Below the pieces are notes generated by a model. That model searched no databases. It saw nothing but the letters and a program-made list of their open reading frames with translations, and was not told the origin of the DNA. 9,087 nucleotides of DNA from Bacteroidales bacterium (lineage in GTDB: Bacteria > Bacteroidota > Bacteroidia > Bacteroidales > UBA12077): contig DAOVYZ010000105.1 in NCBI GenBank assembly GCA_030635365.1, positions 1-9,087 on the forward strand, in the 5' to 3' direction. Positions 1-6,265 of the stretch are shown here, piece after piece; position 1 is the first letter of the stretch; each line of letters opens with the position of its first letter. Position numbers and translations under genes: made by a program.

Positions 1-390
1 CAAATGCCTGATACTTCCTTCGCTAACATGATTACCAGTAATACATCAGCGGAAAATAAGGAACTATTGTTTGCGGATGCTAAAGCAAAAGCCCGTGATT
101 TAGGTGGTGAATGGGAGAAACTATTTCTGGAAGAATTGACGTTATTGAAGAAAATGGTAGGTATAATATTCCCAAAATTTGCTACAATATATGAAAGTCT
201 TTCCATTCGCAGTACCATTCGACCTTATTCTATTAAGTCTAAAAAGGAGAATGCTGAATATGTGGCTACAGCCGGGGAGTCTATGAGCCTTGAAACCAGG
301 GTGCGTATATTAGATGAGGTGGATGACGTAGGTCAAGAAGTTGCTGCCATAGAAGGTGACAGAGGGGCTGAAAATAATTTATTATTATAA
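1..390 (+). CDS. Phage portal protein, C-terminal fragment (5' end outside window)
   Basis: The reading frame is open from the first base of the window and ends with TAA at 388-390, so the gene starts upstream and the ATG at base 4 is only an internal Met. The 129 visible residues include a helical stretch with the pattern FADAKAKARDLGGEWEKLF, followed by a hydrophobic KKMVGIIFP segment. I associate this arrangement with the end of SPP1 gp6-like/DUF935-like portal proteins, in which the ring subunit's stem and crown helices lie towards the C-terminus. Portals form the dodecameric DNA channel at one head vertex and dock the terminase. The position just before a minor head protein, scaffold and capsid gene is the usual portal position. 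The C-terminal tail is acidic and ends NNLLL. The family call rests on resemblance and gene order; the diagnostic portal core is not visible. Confidence 0.72.
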   Translation, partial: QMPDTSFANMITSNTSAENKELLFADAKAKARDLGGEWEKLFLEELTLLKKMVGIIFPKFATIYESLSIRSTIRPYSIKSKKENAEYVATAGESMSLETRVRILDEVDDVGQEVAAIEGDRGAENNLLL

Positions 391-409
391 ACATTTAAAA
401 TTAAACAAA

Positions 410-646
410 ATGGGAGAAAGAAAATTAAGATCAAAATTTACGTGCCATTCTGTAAAGGATGAAGGTTATGGCGAACTTGTTAATTTAACTGCTGTATATG
501 GTACGGATGATAAAGATAATGAAGAAAATAATCAGTTTTCTGAAGCTACTCCAAGCGGGGAGCTCACTATGATGGTTTCCAATCCTGATGCTAAAGGATT
601 TTTTGAAGTTGGAAAAGATTATTATCTTGATTTTACTGAAGCATAA
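410..646 (+). CDS. Small conserved phage head-cluster protein, function unknown (78 aa)
   Basis: The likely start is the ATG at 410, preceded by the A-rich TTAAACAAA leader typical of Bacteroidota. A longer frame beginning upstream at 356 would overlap the portal end and add an unlikely YYYKHLKLNK segment. The 78-residue product starts with basic MGERKLRSKF. It then has an NQFSEATPSGELTM stretch (about residues 41-54) and ends with FFEVGKDYYLDFTEA. The pattern ENxQFxxxTPSGxL...F.xGKxYYxDFT(P/E)A recalls a small beta-rich protein seen in many tailed-phage genomes in or near structural genes, with no function I know. The TAA stop overlaps the next ATG by one base (TAATG at 644-648), which suggests translational coupling to the metallopeptidase gene. 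Confidence 0.68.
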   Translation: MGERKLRSKFTCHSVKDEGYGELVNLTAVYGTDDKDNEENNQFSEATPSGELTMMVSNPDAKGFFEVGKDYYLDFTEA

Positions 647-1074
647 TGATACCAGCTACATACATACATATAAAGGATACAGAAATCCCCATATACAAAG
701 GAACGTTATGCGTGGTATTTACCAATGATTTAGAATTGTTAAAAAGTAATATACCTTCGGTTAAGGATGATTTTGACGATAAAAAATTATATGCGCATGC
801 TATTTTTTCTGAATATAAAGGGTATGAATCTTTTATATGTGTTTTTAATTTTAATCACAAAACCAGTGATATAACGCCGGGAACAATAGCACATGAAGCT
901 TTACATATAGTTCATATGCTTGCTGGAGAAAGGGCAATACAACTTAATGCGTGGAATGATGAAGCTATTGCTTATTTATTGGAATGGGTGGTTAATATGA
1001 TTTATACATTTATGGAGGAAAAAGGTTATTCAGCAAAGTTAAACGAACCTGATGGCAGTTCCAAGTCAACGTAA
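646..1074 (+). CDS. Zincin-like metallopeptidase (HEALH motif) in the head-gene cluster (142 aa)
   Basis: The product has a clear HEXXH motif, HEALH at residues 83-87, preceded by a hydrophobic strand (SFICVFNFN, 62-70) and the turn SDITPGTIA. About 19 residues after the motif is NDEAIAYLLEW (104-114), where Glu106 is a plausible third zinc ligand as in gluzincins. Zincins bind zinc through the two histidines and use the glutamate to activate water for peptide hydrolysis. The protein is short and has no signal peptide or extra domain. Small proteins of this pattern (GTIAHExxH...DExxAYLxxW) occur in phage structural clusters, but I know no established substrate. A role in processing scaffold or head proteins is inference from location only. 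The start overlaps the previous stop by one base, and the 3' end overlaps the minor head gene by 23 bases. Confidence 0.72.
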   Translation: MIPATYIHIKDTEIPIYKGTLCVVFTNDLELLKSNIPSVKDDFDDKKLYAHAIFSEYKGYESFICVFNFNHKTSDITPGTIAHEALHIVHMLAGERAIQLNAWNDEAIAYLLEWVVNMIYTFMEEKGYSAKLNEPDGSSKST

Positions 1075-2110
1075 ATATGATAATAAACATAATAATAATC
1101 TAAATAAGTATGCTAAAGAAATCAGGCTTGCTTATTTAGATATCATTAAACAGATAGCTAAATTAACGTACAAGCTTAATTTAAATGATAATGATGAGTT
1201 TTATTTCAGAAATCATAGTTCTGTTAATAAAAAAATAAATAAGCTCTTACAACAGCTATATTCGAATGTTTATGGGACAACTGTTTCGGGGGCAAATACA
1301 GAATGGGATCTTGCGATTGAAAAAAATAATGAAATAGCTAATTATGTATTTGGTAAGGATATTGATTTATTACCAAAATCTTATATTGATAAATACTTTA
1401 CCACTAACGCTGGAGCAAGAATAAGTTTTGTAAGCAGACGAACGGATGGGTTGAATTTGTCGGATAGGGTTTGGCGAAATACCCGGCAATTTAAGAAAGA
1501 ATTAGAATTGGCTTTGGAATTGGCTTTGGGGGAAGGGAAAAGTGCCAGTACAATTGCTAAAAGTATACAAGGCTATTTGAATGAGCCTGATCGGTTGTAT
1601 AGAAGGGTAAGAGATGAAAAAGGTGTGTTGAGATTATCTAAAGCTGCTAAGGCTTACAATCCTGGTAGAGGGATTAACCGGAGTTCATACAAGAATGCGC
1701 TCCGGTTGGCTCGAAATGAAACAAATTTTAGCTATGAAGATAGTCAACAGCAGAAAAGGAGTCAACAGGATTTTATTGTTGGGGTTCGGATTAAGGTAAG
1801 CCCCAGCCATAATCCTGCGGATGATAAAGGGGGTATTTGCTGCTCATGTTTACAAGGGAATTATCCAAAGGGGTTTAATTGGACTTATAAGTGGCATGTA
1901 AATTGTAAATGTATATCATTTAATATAATAAAGACAAGAAAGGAATTGGATGCGGATAATGCGTTAATATTAGCCGGGAAATCACCAAATACACCTTCTA
2001 AAAATGCGGTGAATAAGACACCGAAGAAATATAATAAATATGTTTCTGAGAATAAAGATAAATGGAAGAATTGGAAGAATAAACCACGATTTGTAATTAA
2101 TAATAATTGA
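1052..2110 (+). CDS. MuF-like minor head protein / phage head morphogenesis protein (352 aa)
   Basis: The N-terminal half is helical. The middle contains LYRRVRDEKGVLRLSKAAKA (about 182-201) followed by NPGRGINRSSYKNALRLARNETN to residue 225. The C-terminal MuF-type part runs from about 211 to 300. It has the R..RNET helix, the SPSHNPADD turn (250-258), a C263-C264-x-C266 cluster, GNYPKGF (269-275) and WHVNCKC (281-287). This matches the usual MuF ending in which an H...CxC element closes the domain, plausibly around zinc. The last 35 residues (KTPKKYNKYVSEN...PRFVINN) fit the tail of Bacteroidota prophage versions. MuF/SPP1 gp7-like proteins sit in a few copies near the portal and are needed for head assembly or DNA delivery. 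The ATG at 1052 overlaps the peptidase gene by 23 bases. No toxin domain is fused to it. Confidence 0.85.
   Translation: MAVPSQRKYDNKHNNNLNKYAKEIRLAYLDIIKQIAKLTYKLNLNDNDEFYFRNHSSVNKKINKLLQQLYSNVYGTTVSGANTEWDLAIEKNNEIANYVFGKDIDLLPKSYIDKYFTTNAGARISFVSRRTDGLNLSDRVWRNTRQFKKELELALELALGEGKSASTIAKSIQGYLNEPDRLYRRVRDEKGVLRLSKAAKAYNPGRGINRSSYKNALRLARNETNFSYEDSQQQKRSQQDFIVGVRIKVSPSHNPADDKGGICCSCLQGNYPKGFNWTYKWHVNCKCISFNIIKTRKELDADNALILAGKSPNTPSKNAVNKTPKKYNKYVSENKDKWKNWKNKPRFVINNN
1505..1528 (+). repeat. Perfect 12-bp tandem duplication inside the minor head gene
   Basis: The 12-mer GAATTGGCTTTG occurs twice head to tail (1505-1516 and 1517-1528), in frame, encoding ELAL-ELAL at residues 152-159 of the minor head protein. 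The helix EL/ELALELALGEGKSA precedes the conserved ASTIAKSIQGYL segment. Because the unit is a multiple of three, the duplication keeps the frame and simply lengthens or repeats a helical turn. It may be chance or a recent slippage event. Confidence 0.75.
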
Positions 2111-2111
2111 T

Positions 2112-2297
2112 ATGAAATATTTGATAAAAAAATTATTTGAATATAAAGAATATGAAGAAGATATGACCTCCTTATTTGAAATACTTTTAGCAAATTCGAA
2201 AGGAGTTGATATTACTGAGAATAAACTTGAAATGGGCACTTATAGAGGGAAACAGGTAGTTAACATGGTAAGGACTTTAATGAAAAATCAAAAATAA
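2112..2297 (+). CDS. Small hypothetical protein between minor head and scaffold genes (61 aa)
   Basis: The ATG at 2112 lies one base after the TGA of the minor head gene, and the frame ends in TAA at 2295-2297. The product is a short, mostly helical, charged protein: a basic N-terminus MKYLIKKLF, an acidic patch EYEED, then LFEILLANSKGVDIT and a final MGTYRGKQVVNMVRTLMK. There is no signal peptide, transmembrane segment or metal motif. I do not recognise a family. The tight spacing and matching base composition support a real gene in the late operon. A minor structural or assembly role is only inferred from position. Confidence 0.6.
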   Translation: MKYLIKKLFEYKEYEEDMTSLFEILLANSKGVDITENKLEMGTYRGKQVVNMVRTLMKNQK

Positions 2298-2343
2298 CTA
2301 TTAAAAATTTTTTATAACTTTAACGAATTAAATATTGAACATT

Positions 2344-3066
2344 ATGTATGAAAAAATTGTACAAAAATTAAAAGAGCAAAGGGGAACAACCTCAAATGTA
2401 TCTGATAGGTCTCTTGAAGACCTGGCTAAATCATTGGAAACAGTAATCACTACTGATGAAATATTAGCTGTTGCGGATTTAACAAAGGCTATTGAAAGTC
2501 TTGATGGTAATATTAGTTATTATGCATCAGGAGCAGTTAAAAAAGCAAAAGATATAGAAGAAGCAGAAAAGGCCAACGAGGCGACAAAATTAGCTGCTAA
2601 AAAAGCAGCAGAAAAGGTAAAGAAAGAAAAAGAAGCAGGAAAAAAGGATGATACACCAGATTGGGCAAAGGCTTTATTTGAAGGTGTGGATGAATTAAGA
2701 GAACAAAACAAAACTCATTCTGCTAATTTACTTGCCTTAAAGAATGAAAAAGTCACTTCATCAAGGAGTGATAAATTGAATACCATCATTAAGGATTTAC
2801 CAGATTATGTAAAAGATCCTATTAAAGAAGGTTTTAAAACAGCTTCTTTTCCAGATGATGAGGCGTTTTCCACTTATCTACAACAAGTAGAAAAGAGTGG
2901 GAAGACATTTGAGCAAGCCGCAAAAGAGCAAGGACTTAATACAAATGTTCCTACGGTAATTGTACAGAAACCTGTGGATACTGGGGAAACATCAGAACTT
3001 GCTGATGCTCGTAAATTAGTTAATAAAAATAAGAAAGAAAATGCAACAAATACAAACGACAAGTGA
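2344..3066 (+). CDS. Capsid scaffold-like protein (240 aa)
   Basis: This is a highly charged, Ala/Lys/Glu-rich, helical protein directly before the decoration and major capsid genes, the standard place for a scaffold. Residues about 63-98 (KKAKDIEEAEKANEATKLAA onwards) and 108-138 look like coiled coils, separated by GKKDDTPDWAKAL. The C-terminal region has a low-complexity linker and a basic helix (LADARKLVNKNKK, about 219-231) such as other phage scaffolds use to contact the coat protein. Scaffolds direct coat assembly into a prohead and then leave or are digested. The ATG at 2344 (AACATTATG) is preferred to an in-frame TTG three codons upstream at 2335, because four other genes here share the ATTATG start context. 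The 3' end overlaps the next gene by 26 bases. Assignment is by composition and position, not by a catalytic or signature motif. Confidence 0.68.
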   Translation: MYEKIVQKLKEQRGTTSNVSDRSLEDLAKSLETVITTDEILAVADLTKAIESLDGNISYYASGAVKKAKDIEEAEKANEATKLAAKKAAEKVKKEKEAGKKDDTPDWAKALFEGVDELREQNKTHSANLLALKNEKVTSSRSDKLNTIIKDLPDYVKDPIKEGFKTASFPDDEAFSTYLQQVEKSGKTFEQAAKEQGLNTNVPTVIVQKPVDTGETSELADARKLVNKNKKENATNTNDK

Positions 3067-3616
3067 TAAAATCACAAAAAAGAATATCATTAATAGGATT
3101 AGTGATGTTCCGGGTGGGGTTTCTATGACGTTGGCCGACTTAGTTGCCGGACAAGTTGTACAAGAAGCCGTTCCTTTGTCTGCCCCAGCAAGTGGGAAGC
3201 GGACTGTATGTAAGCAAGCAAAGCTTTTAGCAGGTAGTACTACCACTGTTTTTGTAGTAGATAGTCAACTTCATAATTTTAAAGTTGGGGAATACCTAAT
3301 GCAAGCCGTTGGCGGTTTAGCATATGCTATTACTGATATTACTGATAATGGAGATGGCACAAGTGCTATTACTGTAGGTACTGCTTTGGAAAGTGGAACT
3401 GCTGGTGTATTTATATACCAAAGTTCGGCTACTGGAGCAACTGCTGGAGCTTTATCGAATACAGCCAAAGTAATTTTGAAGAGTGGTTTTGAAGTACCTT
3501 CTGTGGCTCAGGTAATTTGGATGAAAGATGCTCAAGTTAGAGCAGATGTATATGCGGGTGTTATTGGCCCACTTTATTTGGCTACTTTGCCTGGTGTAAT
3601 TGAAATTAATTATTAA
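3041..3616 (+). CDS. Head fibre / capsid decoration-like protein (191 aa)
   Basis: The protein starts with a short polar segment, then NRISDVPGGVSMTLADLVAGQVVQE (about residues 18-42) and GKRTVCKQAKLLAG. Beyond residue 65 it is beta-rich and Gly/Thr/Ala-rich, including HNFKVGEYLM (78-87) and AITDITDNGDGTSAITV (96-112). The HNFKVGEYLM...AYAITDI..NGDGTSAITVG pattern resembles proteins annotated as phage head fibre (phi29 gp8.5-like) or decoration proteins in Bacteroidota prophages. It lies between scaffold and major capsid genes, as many decoration genes do. Such proteins sit on the capsid surface, stabilise it or bind outside ligands. The ATG at 3041 overlaps the scaffold end by 26 bases in another frame. 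A later ATG (3125) would remove the DVPGG segment and is less likely. The exact role is inferred. Confidence 0.6.
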   Translation: MQQIQTTSDKITKKNIINRISDVPGGVSMTLADLVAGQVVQEAVPLSAPASGKRTVCKQAKLLAGSTTTVFVVDSQLHNFKVGEYLMQAVGGLAYAITDITDNGDGTSAITVGTALESGTAGVFIYQSSATGATAGALSNTAKVILKSGFEVPSVAQVIWMKDAQVRADVYAGVIGPLYLATLPGVIEINY

Positions 3617-3632
3617 TATAAAAACGTAAAAG

Positions 3633-4730
3633 ATGCCAAAAAATAAACCGGTAACAATTGGGTCGATACTATCTGTACAAGATATTACAGCATGGTATAA
3701 TGATAACCCTATCCTGCCTACTAAGGCAGAAGCTGCTTTTCCATTAGTACCAACAAGTGCTAAAACATGGAAAACGATAAGTAATGCGCAACTTCCTTTA
3801 AATGAAGCAGCCGATCATATTTCATTGAATTCTACCGTACCAGTTGGGGGTAGGACTTATTTTCAAGATGTGATTGGTGAAATGACTACTTTTGGAAAAG
3901 GGTACGAATGGGATGCTGATGAAATTGAGAAATATGAAAAGTTGAAATCTGATTTTGCCCAGTTAAAAAACCAGGCAGCAGCACAGGCTTTGCTAAATTT
4001 CTATGGAAATGATCTTCAAAAGATAAGGCAGTCAATGATTGCCCAGATGGCTTATATGGATTGGTCTTTAATATCGAATGCTTGTGAGTATTCGTTTTTA
4101 GCAGGTAATTCACCATATATGCAAGGAATTACTGCTATGACTTATCCTGTAGCTGCTTGGCAAAAGGATGCTGTAGCAACAACTTGGGCTAATGCAGCTT
4201 CTTTGATATTAGATGATATTCAAAGTGTATTAGATGCGGGGGAAGATAATGCGAAATTTTATACTGTTATTCAGATTAATAAAAAATGGTTTAAGTATGT
4301 ACGTCAAAATGATCAAATCAAAGCGCAAACTATTACTTTGATTGGTTCGTTAGTAAACGCTGATAATAATCCTAATCTGGAGCAGATTAACCGTATGATG
4401 ACGCAATATTTTGATGAAGACGTTCAATTCGAGGTTATTAATGAAAAAGTAACCCGGTCGAGTCTTCAGGATGTAAAAACTACAGCCAATCCTTTCCAGG
4501 ATGGTGTAGCAGTATTTTCTCAGACTAAGGTGCTAGGCCACTTTGAGCATAATAAGATTCCTATTATAGATCCAACAAAAGAGGTGTATGAAAATTTCTT
4601 TGTGGTAGGTAACTATACACAAATTGATCCTTCATATGCTAAATCTTATGGAAAAGGTCGTGCCTTTCCCGTTGTGGATACTTATGCGGATAATTATTAT
4701 CTGAAAATTGATGCTGTAGCTTGGTCTTAA
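3633..4730 (+). CDS. Major capsid protein, HK97-fold type (365 aa)
   Basis: The length, its place after scaffold and decoration genes, and its sequence character all fit a major capsid protein. An N-terminal arm (1-55) is followed by the E-loop-like PLNEAADHISLNSTVPVGGR (55-74). A long helix resembling the spine helix is seeded by YEWDADEIEKYEKLKSDFAQ (91-110). QMAYMDWSLISNA (138-150) and NSPYMQGITAMTYP (159-172) follow. The second half has alternating strands and helices ending in NYYLKIDAVAWS. The YEWDADEI...QMAYMDW...NSPYMQGI set is what I associate with capsid proteins of Bacteroidota siphophages. I see no N-terminal delta domain, consistent with a separate scaffold. The start follows a 16-base gap with the leader ACGTAAAAG. 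The fold assignment is inference from pattern and context. Confidence 0.82.
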   Translation: MPKNKPVTIGSILSVQDITAWYNDNPILPTKAEAAFPLVPTSAKTWKTISNAQLPLNEAADHISLNSTVPVGGRTYFQDVIGEMTTFGKGYEWDADEIEKYEKLKSDFAQLKNQAAAQALLNFYGNDLQKIRQSMIAQMAYMDWSLISNACEYSFLAGNSPYMQGITAMTYPVAAWQKDAVATTWANAASLILDDIQSVLDAGEDNAKFYTVIQINKKWFKYVRQNDQIKAQTITLIGSLVNADNNPNLEQINRMMTQYFDEDVQFEVINEKVTRSSLQDVKTTANPFQDGVAVFSQTKVLGHFEHNKIPIIDPTKEVYENFFVVGNYTQIDPSYAKSYGKGRAFPVVDTYADNYYLKIDAVAWS

Positions 4731-4743
4731 AAAATTAAGTATT

Positions 4744-5073
4744 ATGACTATTTCAGAAGCATTAGTATCATTGAATTCTTTTCCTATTCCTGATAATAGT
4801 ATTGAAAAAATACTTATTGACAGAGAATTGACAGGAAGTACGGATTATACAGTTACTATAAGCACTTCTCAAGCTTTTAGATTAGCTTCAGCAGATACTT
4901 TTATGTGGTTACATGATTCCCCTAATCTTGTGGAACAAGAAGTAGGGATTAATCAAGCAGTATCCATTAAACAGGATCTTATGGAAAAGGCTAATCTGAT
5001 ATATGGGGAGTTTGATGATCCTAAGTTTACTGGAAAGACATACGGTTTTGTAGGAGAAGATTATAATGGTTAA
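4744..5073 (+). CDS. Head-tail connector-like protein (109 aa)
   Basis: This is the first gene after the capsid gene, where phages usually encode the adaptor that extends the portal (HK97 gp6 / SPP1 gp15 type). The protein opens with MTISEALVSLNSFPIPDNSIEKILIDREL, a helix-turn-helix-like pair. ASADTFMWLHDSPNLVEQEV (49-68) and a last helix KQDLMEKANLIYGEFDDPKF (76-95) follow. The tail is TYGFVGEDYNG. The pattern resembles a small Bacteroidota prophage family that I believe is catalogued as DUF6706, but I am not certain of that number. The leader AAGTATTATG places ATTATG at the start, and the 3' end overlaps the next gene by 8 bases. Confidence 0.6.
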   Translation: MTISEALVSLNSFPIPDNSIEKILIDRELTGSTDYTVTISTSQAFRLASADTFMWLHDSPNLVEQEVGINQAVSIKQDLMEKANLIYGEFDDPKFTGKTYGFVGEDYNG

Positions 5074-5419
5074 CACAGGGTATATATCATTTATAGTGAA
5101 AACAGGAGGGGGGTTTGATGATGATCGTAATCCAACTGAACCTACTGATACACCTAGTGATTATATTCCCTGTAATTTAGCTGTTGTAACGAAAGAATAC
5201 AAATTATTGGTAGATCAACAGTACCAAAATTCATCGTATAAAGTAGTAATTGATAATTGGGTTATAAAAGATTTGTTAGGTGATTTAAACATACGGGCTT
5301 ACTTGTCTGCGTTAACCCAAATTCAATTACAAGATGCGAACAATAATGATTTAGGTATTTTTCAAATTCAAAATAGAGAATTTCTTGATTTGGTTCAACG
5401 ATTTAAAATAGTTGTTTGA
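5066..5419 (+). CDS. Head-tail stopper / head closure-like protein (117 aa)
   Basis: The product is beta-rich: TGYISFIVKTGGGFDDD at the N-terminus, a CNLAVVTKEYKLLVDQQYQN stretch (36-55), KVVIDNWVI (59-67), and the ending DLGIFQIQNREFLDLVQRFKIVV. The final segment (sLGxFQIQNxEYLDLVxRxKIVV) is one I associate with a small protein following the connector gene in Bacteroidota prophages. Its order between connector and gp10-like protein fits a head closure protein of the SPP1 gp16 / HK97 gp7 type, which plugs the filled head and presents the tail-binding surface. The ATG at 5066 lies inside the previous gene, and the TGA at 5417-5419 shares its A with the next ATG. Function is inferred from order and fold impression. 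Confidence 0.55.
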   Translation: MVNTGYISFIVKTGGGFDDDRNPTEPTDTPSDYIPCNLAVVTKEYKLLVDQQYQNSSYKVVIDNWVIKDLLGDLNIRAYLSALTQIQLQDANNNDLGIFQIQNREFLDLVQRFKIVV

Positions 5420-5859
5420 TGGCTTTTAAATTGAAAAATAAAAAAGGATTAGAAAAGTATTTCGCTAATCAAATTAAAAGGATTGAAAGCATTTTAATTC
5501 GTGAGTTGGAAATATTAGTTGCTAAGTTAGAGAATCATGCGAAGCGTAGTGCGGAATATGAAGATCAAACCAGTAACTTGAAATCATCAATTGGAGGTGT
5601 TGTTTTGAAAGATGGAAGACCCATAACATTTAGAGGTTTTTCCGGTACATCAGATGGTACTTCCACGGGTTTAGAGTTTCTTAATAGTTTAATATCAGAA
5701 CATGGAAGAGGTTATGTAATTTTAGTGGTAGCAGGAATGAATTATGCTTCTTACGTAGAAAATTATCATGATTTAAATGTTTTGAAGAAAACTGAATTGA
5801 AAATGGAACGGGATTTACCAAAAATTTTGAAACGTTTGAAATTAACGGTTGAGAAATGA
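5419..5859 (+). CDS. HK97 gp10-like tail-completion protein (146 aa)
   Basis: The ATG at 5419 overlaps the preceding TGA by one base. An in-frame TTG directly before it (5416) is unlikely to be the start. The N-terminal third is a long charged helix (KKGLEKYFANQIKRIESIL...), then HAKRSAEYEDQTSNLKSSIG (44-59). That fits the 'A...AP.dTGnLrrSI' motif of HK97 gp10 / minor tail protein Z-like proteins. Further on, ILVVAGMNYASYVENYHDLN (101-120) is followed by VL, matching the family's 'v..g..YA.YvE.G..vl' strand. A final basic helix (KMERDLPKILKRLKLTVEK) ends the protein. This family acts at the head-tail joint or tail tip during tail completion. The gene ends in ATGA overlapping the next start. 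Confidence 0.68.
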   Translation: MAFKLKNKKGLEKYFANQIKRIESILIRELEILVAKLENHAKRSAEYEDQTSNLKSSIGGVVLKDGRPITFRGFSGTSDGTSTGLEFLNSLISEHGRGYVILVVAGMNYASYVENYHDLNVLKKTELKMERDLPKILKRLKLTVEK

Positions 5860-6260
5860 AAACAAAAAATGAGATATTGACAGATATTGTTCATGTGGTG
5901 GAAGCTAGTCCTATAATTGATTTGGCCGGGGATATTTATAAAAATATTCGTAAAACGGGATCTAAATTAGAAGATTGTGTGGTGAGTTTGATTTCAGGAT
6001 CTACTGCAAAATTTTTACAGGATGGGGCTATTTATATTAAGATATTTTATTTGGATATAAATGAGCAAAATTCTTATTATGAGGATACTTTGAATGGTCA
6101 AGCTAAGGAACAATTGTTAATTGATCTATCAACAACGTTATTAAGTATGAACGGATATTCTTTTGAAGTACAAAGTCGTGAAACTTACATAGAAAAGGTT
6201 GAGGAAATTAATCAACATTTCACTATTTTAAAAATGAATTTTTTAATAACAAATAATTAA
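5856..6260 (+). CDS. Tail terminator / tail-completion-like protein (134 aa)
   Basis: The ATG at 5856 overlaps the previous TGA (ATGA, 5856-5859), a coupled arrangement. The protein has an N-terminal helix (KNEILTDIVHVVEAS), the segment IYKNIRKTGSKLEDCVVSLI (27-46), a strand pair around AIYIKIFYLDINEQNSYYED, and a helix KEQLLIDLSTTLLS. It ends with a beta stretch HFTILKMNFLITNN. The alpha/beta layout, the length near 130 residues, and the location between a gp10-like gene and the tail tube gene fit a tail terminator (lambda gpU / SPP1 gp17 type), which caps the finished tail and joins it to the head. No single diagnostic motif is visible, so the call leans on synteny. Confidence 0.52.
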   Translation: MKTKNEILTDIVHVVEASPIIDLAGDIYKNIRKTGSKLEDCVVSLISGSTAKFLQDGAIYIKIFYLDINEQNSYYEDTLNGQAKEQLLIDLSTTLLSMNGYSFEVQSRETYIEKVEEINQHFTILKMNFLITNN

Positions 6261-6265
6261 AAGTT

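Noticed and set aside
356..409. Upstream extension of the 78-residue gene
   Set aside because: It would start within the portal gene and add a Tyr/Lys-rich segment read from an A/T-rich leader; ATG 410 has a better context.
1885..2239. Open frames on the minus strand here and at 2520-2711, 2874-3246, 3271-3468, 3886-4116, 6380-6703, 7458-7640, 7755-7943, 8121-8588
   Set aside because: All lie opposite well-supported plus-strand genes, have unnatural compositions (runs of Phe/Ile/Leu or Ala/Ser mirroring the other strand) and lack any spacing or start context of their own.
2298..2343. Possible promoter or terminator in the 46-base gap (A5T6 stretch, and TAACTTTA at 2315-2322 resembling the Bacteroides -7 box TAnnTTTG)
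   Set aside because: The -7-like box misses its final G, no TTTG lies at the right distance upstream, and the A/T palindrome is too weak for a terminator. In DNA this A/T-rich such matches are expected by chance.
5104..5109. Shine-Dalgarno-like AGGAGG here and AAGGAGG at 7461-7467
   Set aside because: Both are inside coding sequence as Gly-Gly codons; no in-frame start follows at a useful distance, and the other starts in the window do not use such motifs.
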